Part shown: positions 57,407 through 64,000 of the stretch, one piece after another
Layout: every line of letters starts with the position of its first letter
How positions within the stretch are numbered: position 1 is the first letter of the stretch
Assembly: GCF_000412185.1 (NCBI RefSeq)
Contig: NZ_ASJA01000007.1
Span: 91,933 to 155,932, forward strand
Origin: Euryhalocaulis caribicus
GTDB lineage: Bacteria; Pseudomonadota; Alphaproteobacteria; Caulobacterales; Maricaulaceae
Direction: 5' to 3'
DNA: 64,000 nt
Position numbers and translations under genes: made by a program
Notes under the pieces: generated by a model
The model's input: the letters and a program-made list of their open reading frames with translations, nothing else
The model's database searches: none
What the model was told of the DNA's origin: nothing

Positions 57407-58150
57407 ATGCGATTACTGGCGCTTATCTATGGATTGCTGTGCTACGCAATTTTTCTGGGGACGTTCCTCTATGCGATCGGATTTGTCGGCAATCTTTATG
57501 TGCCGCGAAGCATAGATATCGGGCCAGACGCCGGTTGGCAGGCGGCCCTGGCGATCAATCTCGTCCTTCTGGGCGTATTCGCCGTCCAGCACAGCCTGAT
57601 GGCGCGGCCATTTTTCAAACGCTGGTGGACGCGCATCGTACCCGGCGCGATCGAACGCTCCACTTTCGTCTTGTTTGCCAACTTTGCGCTGATCCTTTTG
57701 TTCTGGCAGTGGCGGCCCATGCTCTCGACCGTCTGGGCAATCGATCATCCGGCAGGCATTCTCGCCATGCAGCTTCTGTTCTGGGCGGGATGGTTGCTGG
57801 TCCTGGTCTCGACTTTCCTGATTAGCCATGCCGAGCTCTTCGGCCTGCGCCAGGTCTGGCTGAATTTCCGCGCGCGGCCCTTTCCCGACCCCGTTTTCAA
57901 GACGCCGTTTCTCTATGGCCTTGTCCGGCACCCGATCTATCTCGGGTTCATAATCGCATTCTGGGCGACCCCGGTGATGACTTTCGGCCATCTCCTGTTT
58001 GCCGGCGCCACGACGTTATACACGCTCATCGCAATCCAGCTCGAGGAACGGGACCTTATCCGGATGTTCGGCGACTCCTACCGGAACTACAGAAAACGGG
58101 TTTCGATGCTGGCGCCTGTTCCGCGGCGGGCCAGGGACAAACAGCCCTGA
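57407..58150 (+). CDS. MddA-like methanethiol S-methyltransferase (NnrU/ICMT superfamily)
   Basis: 247 residues with five to six membrane segments. The segments QHSLMARPFFKRWWTR (about 60) and the C-terminal LVRHPIYLGFI and LEERDLIRMFGDSYRNYRKRV follow MddA, which methylates methanethiol to dimethyl sulfide with SAM. The wider NnrU/isoprenylcysteine methyltransferase superfamily is an alternative. Its start has GGGAAA upstream. Confidence 0.78.
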   Translation: MRLLALIYGLLCYAIFLGTFLYAIGFVGNLYVPRSIDIGPDAGWQAALAINLVLLGVFAVQHSLMARPFFKRWWTRIVPGAIERSTFVLFANFALILLFWQWRPMLSTVWAIDHPAGILAMQLLFWAGWLLVLVSTFLISHAELFGLRQVWLNFRARPFPDPVFKTPFLYGLVRHPIYLGFIIAFWATPVMTFGHLLFAGATTLYTLIAIQLEERDLIRMFGDSYRNYRKRVSMLAPVPRRARDKQP

Positions 58151-58232
58151 GTGGTTATCCCGAGACCGTATTGAATATTGAATTGTTCCAGTTTCTGCCT
58201 GGCGCGCCGTATGAACCGGCCGCAGGCTGTCC

Positions 58233-58257
58233 GGAACACAGTCCGCCATATCCCGTT
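58233..58257 (+). promoter_or_regulatory. EcfG-type (general stress) promoter
   Basis: GGAAC-N16-CGTT matches exactly the -35/-10 consensus of the alphaproteobacterial EcfG/SigT general stress sigma factor. It lies 32 bp before the ATG of the next gene. Transcription would start near 58264, giving a leader of about 26 nt. Confidence 0.7.
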
Positions 58258-58289
58258 GCATTCAGGACTTGATGTAACGGCTTGAGGCT

Positions 58290-60758
58290 ATGTCGGAACA
58301 GGACAGAAAGCCGGTCGTGCTGATTACGGGCGCGGCCGGCGATATCGGATCGGCGGTCGGCGAGGCGCTTGAAGACGACTATCGGGTCGTCGGGCTGGAT
58401 CTGGTCTGCGGTCAGGCCCGTGGCCGCTGCATCGAATCCGATATCGGCGATTTTGAATCCGTCCGGGCGGCGCTTGAAAAGATCCGCAAAGAATTTGGCG
58501 GGAAGATTGCTGCTTTCATCCACCTCGCTGCCTATTTCGACTTCACCGGCGAAGACAACCCGCTTTACGACAAGGTGAATGTCCAGGGCTCGCGGAATCT
58601 CATGCGCGCCCTTCAGGATTTCGAGGTCGAACGCGTTCTCTATTCCGGCACGATGCTGGTCCACGCCGCGACCGATCCGGGTAAGCGCATCGACGAAGAG
58701 ACGCCTCTGGACCCGCAATGGACCTACCCGGTTTCCAAGGCCGAAACGGAAGACGCGATCCGGGAGACGCGCGGCGATATCCCCGTCACCTTTTTCCACT
58801 TGGCCGGCCTCTATGATGAGAAGACCGCCGTGCCGACGCTCTCTCACCAGATTGCCCGCATTTATGAGAGGGACCTGAAAAGTCATGTCTTTTCAGGCGA
58901 CCGGTCCGCCGGGCAGTCTTTCATACACAAGGATGACTTGATTGACTTGTTCCGCCGCGGCGTGGATCGGCGTGGCGACATGCCGGAGGAATGCATCATC
59001 CTGGCGGGAGAGCCGGAAGGCGTGGCCTATCAAGCGTTACAGGACGAGATTGGCTGCCTGATCCACGGCCAGGATGAGTGGGAAACGCTGTCCATTCCTC
59101 AAACCGCCGCGAAGGCGGGCGCATGGGCGCAGGAAAAATCCGAACCGGTCATTCCGGACGCCATCGACCAGGGCGAGAAACCATTCATCCGGCCTTTCAT
59201 GATCGACATGGCCGATGACCATTATGCGCTGGATATATCCAAGGCCGAGAGACTTCTGGGGTGGCGGCCGCAGCACGATATCCGTGATGAATTGCCCGCC
59301 ATGATTGACGCACTGAAGGCGGATCCGGCGGGGTGGTACAAGGCGAACGGCATCCAGACCCCGGACTGGCTGGACGCGATGGACGAACAGGCCGAGGACG
59401 CCGAGGCGCCGCGCCGCCGCTATCACGAACGGCGTAAAGCGGAACATGAGCGATTCCGCTGGGCCCACCTGCTTAATGCCGCGCTAGGCGCATGGCTCAT
59501 CACCTCGCCGCCAACGCTTGGCTATGAATCGGCGGCGCTGGCGTGGAGCGACGCGGCGGCGGGCGCGGTCGTGATGATCTTTTCCCTGCTCGCGACCTCG
59601 CAAAGGTTCGAGATCGCGCGCTGGGTTACGGCCGCGGCGGGCTTCTGGCTGCTCTGGGCGCCGCTGATTTTCTGGGCGCCGACGGCTCAGGCCTATCTGA
59701 ACGAGACGCTTGTAGGCGCATTGATTATAGGGCTTTCGATCTGCACGCGCCCTGTGCCCGGTGTCTCGCCCGCAGCGGCGGAGACAGGCCCGGATATACC
59801 GCCTGGATGGGAGTTCTGTCCGTCCACATGGATGCAGCGCCTGCCGATTATCCTTCTGGCGCTGGTCGGCCTGATGATTTCACGCCATCTGACCGCCTAT
59901 CAGCTTGGCCATATCGAAGAAATCTGGGAGCCGTTCTTCGCCGGCGCCGCCGCTGATCCCAAAAACGGATCGGAAGAAATCACGACATCGTCCGTGTCGG
60001 AAGCCTGGCCGGTTCCCGATGCGGGCGTGGGCGCGCTTGTGTATATGCTGGAAATCATCACCGGCATCATGGGAACGAACCGCCGGTGGCGAACCATGCC
60101 GTGGCTGGTCATGGCGTTCGGTTTCATGATCGTGCCTCTGGGCGTTGTCTCCATCACCTTCATCATCATCCAGCCCATCGTCATTGGAACATGGTGCACG
60201 CTCTGCCTGATCGGGGCGGCGGCGATGCTGATCCAGATCCCCTATTCGCTCGATGAATTGATCGCCACCACGCAATTCCTTGTCCGCCGGGTTCGCAAGG
60301 GCCGCCCGCTGCTGCGCATCTTTTTCGTCGGCGATACGGATGACGGCGATGCACAGGAAACAGACAATTTCGACCGAGGCCCTGTTACGCTGATGAAGGA
60401 CATGTGGTCTGGCGGCGTCGGTCTGCCCTGGAATCTGGTTCTTTCGCTTCTGATCGGGCTGTGGCTGATGTTCACCCGTCTGACGCTTGGCGCGGAAGGA
60501 ATGATGGCCAACGCTGATCACCTGATTGGTTCTCTGGTGATTACGGCCAGTATTATTGCGTTGGCCGAGTCCGCCCGTCCCGTCCGCTTTATGAACGCTG
60601 GTCTGGGCGTGGCGCTCATTCTGACGCCTTTGATTCTAGGCGTTCCGTCCGTTCAGACAATCGCGGGCATTGTCGCAGGACTGGTTCTGATCGCGCTTAG
60701 CTTCCGCCGCGGGGCCGTGACACGGACCTATGGAGGTCTGGATCGCTTCCTGGTTTGA
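58290..60758 (+). CDS. Fused NAD-dependent epimerase, SPW membrane repeats and VKOR-like domain
   Basis: 822 residues. Residues 1-345: extended SDR (GAAGDIG at 14-20; Tyr146-xxx-Lys150), epimerase/dehydratase type. Residues about 390-485: SPW-like four-helix membrane block (WAHLLNAALGAWLI). Residues about 510-655: VKOR-like membrane domain with the CxxC Cys636-Cys639 in TWCTLC and the PVPDAGVGALVY segment; the usual pair of shuttle Cys in the external loop is missing. Residues about 710-810: a second SPW-like block. Expected in the inner membrane with the SDR in the cytosol. An EcfG-type promoter precedes it. Substrate unknown. Confidence 0.85.
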   Translation: MSEQDRKPVVLITGAAGDIGSAVGEALEDDYRVVGLDLVCGQARGRCIESDIGDFESVRAALEKIRKEFGGKIAAFIHLAAYFDFTGEDNPLYDKVNVQGSRNLMRALQDFEVERVLYSGTMLVHAATDPGKRIDEETPLDPQWTYPVSKAETEDAIRETRGDIPVTFFHLAGLYDEKTAVPTLSHQIARIYERDLKSHVFSGDRSAGQSFIHKDDLIDLFRRGVDRRGDMPEECIILAGEPEGVAYQALQDEIGCLIHGQDEWETLSIPQTAAKAGAWAQEKSEPVIPDAIDQGEKPFIRPFMIDMADDHYALDISKAERLLGWRPQHDIRDELPAMIDALKADPAGWYKANGIQTPDWLDAMDEQAEDAEAPRRRYHERRKAEHERFRWAHLLNAALGAWLITSPPTLGYESAALAWSDAAAGAVVMIFSLLATSQRFEIARWVTAAAGFWLLWAPLIFWAPTAQAYLNETLVGALIIGLSICTRPVPGVSPAAAETGPDIPPGWEFCPSTWMQRLPIILLALVGLMISRHLTAYQLGHIEEIWEPFFAGAAADPKNGSEEITTSSVSEAWPVPDAGVGALVYMLEIITGIMGTNRRWRTMPWLVMAFGFMIVPLGVVSITFIIIQPIVIGTWCTLCLIGAAAMLIQIPYSLDELIATTQFLVRRVRKGRPLLRIFFVGDTDDGDAQETDNFDRGPVTLMKDMWSGGVGLPWNLVLSLLIGLWLMFTRLTLGAEGMMANADHLIGSLVITASIIALAESARPVRFMNAGLGVALILTPLILGVPSVQTIAGIVAGLVLIALSFRRGAVTRTYGGLDRFLV

Positions 60759-60769
60759 CCGGATTAAGA

Positions 60770-61777
60770 TCAGCAATCGTCCAGTAAGCGCATCAGGGCG
60801 GTTTCCGGCCTTGTCAGCCCCTCACGCACCGGGCCGGTGAACAGGTCCTTGCGGGTAGGCAGTCCGTCCTGACAGGCGGTTTGCACCAGCGGATGCACAT
60901 AATTGGACCGGCAGACGGCGGGCGTATTGGCCAGGAATTCCGCGGCCGTCTTGATTGCGCCGCGCAGCGCCTTGTCGGTGGGCGGCGCTTCCTCCCGCAT
61001 GGCGTCCAGGACCAGCGCGCTGGCGCGGAAGGTGCGGAAATCCTTGGCGCTGACAGCGTCTCCGGCCTCGCGGTGCAGATAGTCGTTCACGTCTTCGGCG
61101 TTCAGGCAGGACTCGCCGTCTTTCGCCCAGCAGAACAGGTTCGCCCCCCGCGCTTCCCGCAGACGGCTAAGGGCGGACGCCAGCGGCGGATCGTCCAGCG
61201 TGCGCTGGATGCGCTTGCTGCTCTTGCCATAGAAGGAAAGCCTGACGGCGCCGTCTGAAATGCGAACGTGCCGGCGCTGGAGCGTCATCGCGCCCCGACC
61301 TCCGGTGTCGCGGCAATATTCCTCATAGCCGACGCGCAGGGCCGCACGGTCCAGAAGCGCGATGGCGCAAGCCATGGCAAAGTCGCGGTCCACGGTTCGC
61401 CGCCGAAGTTGCGCCTCGACGCTCTCCCGCAATCCGCCCAGCGCGCGGCCCAGCATTTTCAGCCGCATGGCCTTCTCAAGGTCGGCGCTCTGGCTCCACA
61501 AATCGTGATAGACATATTGCAGCCGTCCCTTCGCGTCCCGCCCTACCGCCTGGATATGGCTCAGCGGATCGCGCGCCAGCTTTACCTCGGTCCAGGCCGG
61601 GGGCACGCGCAGATCTTTCAGACGCGACTTGACCGCGTCGCTCTCGACCGGGGTGCCGGCGGCATCCAGATATTGATAGCCGCGTCCGCGCCGGCGGCGG
61701 TTGAGCGGCAGATCGTCAGGCATCGTGTATCGCAGGCCGAAGCGCCGGGCGCGATCCTCGGCGGAAATGGCGGGCAT
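60770..61777 (-). CDS. DNA topoisomerase IB, poxvirus type
   Basis: Relaxes supercoils through a 3'-phosphotyrosyl intermediate. 335 residues: N-terminal clamp domain (about 15-85, RGYQYLDAAGTPV, PPAWTEVKLARDP) and catalytic domain with Arg148 (ALRVGYEEY), Arg251 (FRTFRAS) and the nucleophile Tyr293 (SNYVHP). It lies 100 bp downstream of ku in the same direction; the order suggests one DNA-repair transcript. No separate promoter was found for it. Confidence 0.92.
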   Translation of the reverse strand: MPAISAEDRARRFGLRYTMPDDLPLNRRRRGRGYQYLDAAGTPVESDAVKSRLKDLRVPPAWTEVKLARDPLSHIQAVGRDAKGRLQYVYHDLWSQSADLEKAMRLKMLGRALGGLRESVEAQLRRRTVDRDFAMACAIALLDRAALRVGYEEYCRDTGGRGAMTLQRRHVRISDGAVRLSFYGKSSKRIQRTLDDPPLASALSRLREARGANLFCWAKDGESCLNAEDVNDYLHREAGDAVSAKDFRTFRASALVLDAMREEAPPTDKALRGAIKTAAEFLANTPAVCRSNYVHPLVQTACQDGLPTRKDLFTGPVREGLTRPETALMRLLDDC

Positions 61778-61877
61778 CTGTCTTGTCAGACCTCAGGCAA
61801 TAACCGGCGGGCCGATATAAAATCCGGTCAGGCCCTGCGGGTTCCGGCTGACTGCTGCAACGCGTGGTTTTCGCGCC

Positions 61878-62714
61878 CTACCCGGTTTTCCGTTTGGATG
61901 ATTTCCCGCTGCCGCTCTTTGAGGACTTGCCCTTGGAAACGCTTTTCTTCAGCGCCTCCTTCAGGTCCACCACCTTGCCGTCGTCCTTGGACGCCTTCTT
62001 GCCGCCGGACGTCGAGACAGCGCCGGATTTACGCTTTTCCTCGATCAGATCGCGCAACGCCTCGGTATAGCCGGACTGGAAATTTTCGGCCTTGAAGGGT
62101 TTGGCCTTGCGGCTGATCAGCTCCTCCGCCAGTTCCTTCATTTCCTTGTCGACCTTGATGTCGGGCACGGCCTCGAAAATCTTGTCGCTCTCGCGCACCT
62201 CGTCGGCATAGCGCAGCGTCTCCAGCAGCAGACCCTCGCCGCACGGCCTGATCGCCACGACATAGTCGCGGCCGCGCGAGGCCATCTGCCCCAGACCCAC
62301 TTTCTGTGTGTCGCGCAGCGCTTCCCGGATCACCGCAAAGCCCTCCGCCGCCACTTCTTCATCCGCGGGGATCACGTAGTAAGGCTTCTCGAAATAGCGG
62401 GGATCGATCTCGCAATGATCGACGAACTGGACCAGGTCGATCGTCTCGCGGCTCTCCAGCTTGATCTCGTCCAGCTCTTCCGGCTCCAGAACGACATACT
62501 CGTCCTTGCCGATTTTGTAGCCCTTGACGATCTCGTCGGTATCGACAGGTCCGATTCCGGGCACGACTTTCTCGTACCGGATGCGCTTGCCGGAGGGTTT
62601 GTGGATCTGGTTCAGGCGTATCTCGTCCGCATGGGCGACGGCCGAAAACAGCTCGACCTTGATCGAGACAAGCGAAAGCCGAAGATGTCCTTTCCAGTAT
62701 GCGCGCGCAGCCAT
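61878..62714 (-). CDS. ku: Ku, non-homologous end-joining protein
   Basis: Homodimeric ring that binds DNA ends and recruits LigD. 278 residues: N-terminal Ku core beginning MAARAYWKGHLRLSLVSIKVELFSAV, through the ring (about 1-215), then a Lys/Ser-rich C-terminal tail (about 230-278) that is basic, as found in bacterial Ku tails that help DNA binding. LigD is not in the window. An EcfG-type promoter lies at 62723-62748. Confidence 0.95.
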   Translation of the reverse strand: MAARAYWKGHLRLSLVSIKVELFSAVAHADEIRLNQIHKPSGKRIRYEKVVPGIGPVDTDEIVKGYKIGKDEYVVLEPEELDEIKLESRETIDLVQFVDHCEIDPRYFEKPYYVIPADEEVAAEGFAVIREALRDTQKVGLGQMASRGRDYVVAIRPCGEGLLLETLRYADEVRESDKIFEAVPDIKVDKEMKELAEELISRKAKPFKAENFQSGYTEALRDLIEEKRKSGAVSTSGGKKASKDDGKVVDLKEALKKSVSKGKSSKSGSGKSSKRKTG

Positions 62715-62722
62715 GCAGCGCT

Positions 62723-62748
62723 AACGCCGGACCGCGCGGCCCGGTTCC
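62723..62748 (-). promoter_or_regulatory. EcfG-type (general stress) promoter for ku
   Basis: Read on the minus strand: GGAAC-N17-CGTT, an exact match to the EcfG consensus. The -10 ends 8 bp before the ku ATG, so the mRNA would be nearly leaderless. Confidence 0.68.
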
Positions 62749-62813
62749 GCGCCTCGCCCTGACAGCTCTCCCTTGTGCTTTGAACGCCCCCCGGCCAACA
62801 TGCGCGCCAGCAC

Positions 62814-64000
62814 ATGGGGAATACCTATATACAACCCTGGCGGTTGCTGACGCGGCGCCGTTTCGCGCCGCTGTTCGCCGCGCAATTCCTCGGCGCGTTC
62901 AATGACAATCTGTTCAAGCAGGCGCTGATCATCACCCTGGCTTTCCGCGCCAACGCCAGCGCCTCGACGGACGCCGCGGCGGCCGCGGCCAGCGGCCTCT
63001 ATATCCTGCCCTTCTTCTTCCTTTCCGCCTTTTCCGGCGATCTTTGCGACCGGCTGGACAAGGCCACCCTCTTCACACGGCTGAAGCTGCTGGAAATCGC
63101 GCTGATGACCGGCGCGCTGGCCGGTTTCCTTCTCGGCTCCATCCCGATCCTGCTGGCAACCCTGTTCCTGATGGGCGCGCAATCCTCCTTCTTCGCGCCC
63201 CTGAAATTCGGCCTGATAACAGAGCGTCTCGACCGCACCGACATCACTGCCGGGACCGCCATGCTGGGCGGCTCCACCTATGTCGCCATCCTCTCCGGCG
63301 TCACGGCGGGCGGATCGCTGGCCGCGCTCGACAGGGGCGGCGTTCTGGCCGCCGGCGCCGGCATCGCCGCCGCCCTGACGGGCTGGCTTTCGGCGCGTCT
63401 GATCGACCGTCAGAAACCGGCGGATCCGGCGCGCAAGCCGGACCTGATACTGCCGCGTGGCGTCTGGCGCCTGATCTCCGAAATCCTGCGCGAACCGCGC
63501 CTGCGCCGGCTTTCCATCGGAATCATGTGGTTCTGGTCGTTCGGCACGCTGATGCTGATTCTCATGCCGTTCTTCGTGCGCGACGCGCTGGGCGGGGACG
63601 AAATCAGCGCCACCTGGCTGGCGGTTCTTTTCGCCATCGGCATCGCCGCCGGGGCGCTGTTCGCCAATGTCGTCAATCGCGGGGAACCGATTTTGCGCGC
63701 CACCTTCTTTGGCGCGGCGGGGGTGATTGCCCTGCCCGTGGTCACCGCGCTGCTCGCCGTCGGCCCGCCGCTTTACGGTCAGATATTCACAACGCCCGGC
63801 GGCCTCAGCGTCGTCGCGGCCCTGATCGGGCTGGCGGTGACTGGCGGCCTGTTCGTCGTGCCGCTCCAGACCCGGCTGCAGCTTGAAGCGCCGGACGACC
63901 GGCGCGGCCGCGTGTTCGGCGCCCTGAACGCGCTGAACGCCATCGGCGCGGCGTTCGCCTCGCTCATCGCGATGGTCGTGCTTGCCAGCGGCATTCCCGC
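62814..64000 (+). CDS. MFS transporter, LplT-like (3' end beyond window)
   Basis: The first ATG in this frame is at 62814 after a stop at 62781; 395 codons run off the right edge. The start FAAQFLGAFNDNLFKQAL is the signature of LplT-type lysophospholipid transporters (major facilitator superfamily). About 11 membrane segments are visible. LplT usually works with Aas, often as a larger fusion containing PlsC and an acyl-ACP synthetase; the rest of the gene must decide whether this one is fused too. Confidence 0.8.
   Translation, partial: MGNTYIQPWRLLTRRRFAPLFAAQFLGAFNDNLFKQALIITLAFRANASASTDAAAAAASGLYILPFFFLSAFSGDLCDRLDKATLFTRLKLLEIALMTGALAGFLLGSIPILLATLFLMGAQSSFFAPLKFGLITERLDRTDITAGTAMLGGSTYVAILSGVTAGGSLAALDRGGVLAAGAGIAAALTGWLSARLIDRQKPADPARKPDLILPRGVWRLISEILREPRLRRLSIGIMWFWSFGTLMLILMPFFVRDALGGDEISATWLAVLFAIGIAAGALFANVVNRGEPILRATFFGAAGVIALPVVTALLAVGPPLYGQIFTTPGGLSVVAALIGLAVTGGLFVVPLQTRLQLEAPDDRRGRVFGALNALNAIGAAFASLIAMVVLASGIP

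Noticed and set aside
55287..64000. tRNA-Ser as the attachment site of an integrated element
   Set aside because: No integrase and no repeat of the tRNA 3' end was seen up to the right edge, so the island idea stays unproven.

Overview
The window is a GC-rich stretch of an alphaproteobacterial chromosome. The evidence is gene order: (bamA)-ompH-lpxD-fabZ-lpxA-lpxI-lpxB facing gltA-gltX, then comEC, lexA and trpCDGE; pdhA-pdhB-pdhC with a lipoyl domain on E1-beta; lipA-ratA-cinA-ispDF; dusB-ntrYX-trkA-trkH-dat-hfq-hflX; and mazG-MBL-tatD-holB-tmk-dac-rlpA. LpxI (not LpxH), the IspDF fusion, a GTTC-N7-GTTC LexA box and GGAAC-N16/17-CGTT (EcfG-type) promoters all fit. A Caulobacterales/Parvularculales-like member is my guess; the sequence alone does not fix the genus. 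There is one tRNA gene, and I see no rRNA, CRISPR array, insertion sequence or prophage. No gap between genes exceeds 300 bp; the largest are about 200 bp, at 35058-35257 and 55913-56123.

Layout. 1-6.8 kb: outer-membrane biogenesis and lipid A operon. 6.8-9.5 kb: gltA and gltX. 9.6-18.2 kb: comEC, lexA, the trp genes and a PpiD-like folding factor. 18.3-25 kb: tpiA, a degenerate receiver protein, secG, pyrG, a DUF2807 protein, rpmF, eno and ftsB. 25.1-29.5 kb: pyruvate dehydrogenase genes with a small periplasmic protein inserted and no E3 gene. 29.6-35.5 kb: an accessory block (lipoprotein hydrolase, thioesterase, PhnZ-like HD protein, DUF3667, acyl-ACP synthetase, GlsB-like). 35.6-38.7 kb: lipA, ratA, cinA, ispDF. 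38.8-48.9 kb: dusB, NtrYX, Trk potassium uptake, D-amino acid aminotransferase, hfq, hflX. 48.9-55.2 kb: house-cleaning, DNA replication and cell wall genes. 55.3 kb: tRNA-Ser(UGA). 55.4-64 kb: a more variable end with an exported ABM-domain lipoprotein, a winged-helix/hydrolase fusion, MddA-like methyltransferase, an epimerase-SPW-VKOR fusion, topoisomerase IB, Ku and an LplT-like transporter cut by the window edge.

How it fits together. Most of the window is conserved core: envelope building, central carbon metabolism, tryptophan synthesis and nitrogen/redox sensing. The right end looks like a stress module: two sites matching the alphaproteobacterial general-stress (EcfG) promoter lie directly before the epimerase-SPW-VKOR fusion and before ku, which is followed by topoisomerase IB. 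Genes that normally sit inside the conserved clusters are missing here (moaC/moeA, lpd, ntrBC, metG), so these clusters have been trimmed. Six of seven convergent gene pairs overlap or lie within 11 bp, three of them sharing the same CTAG stop-stop overlap.
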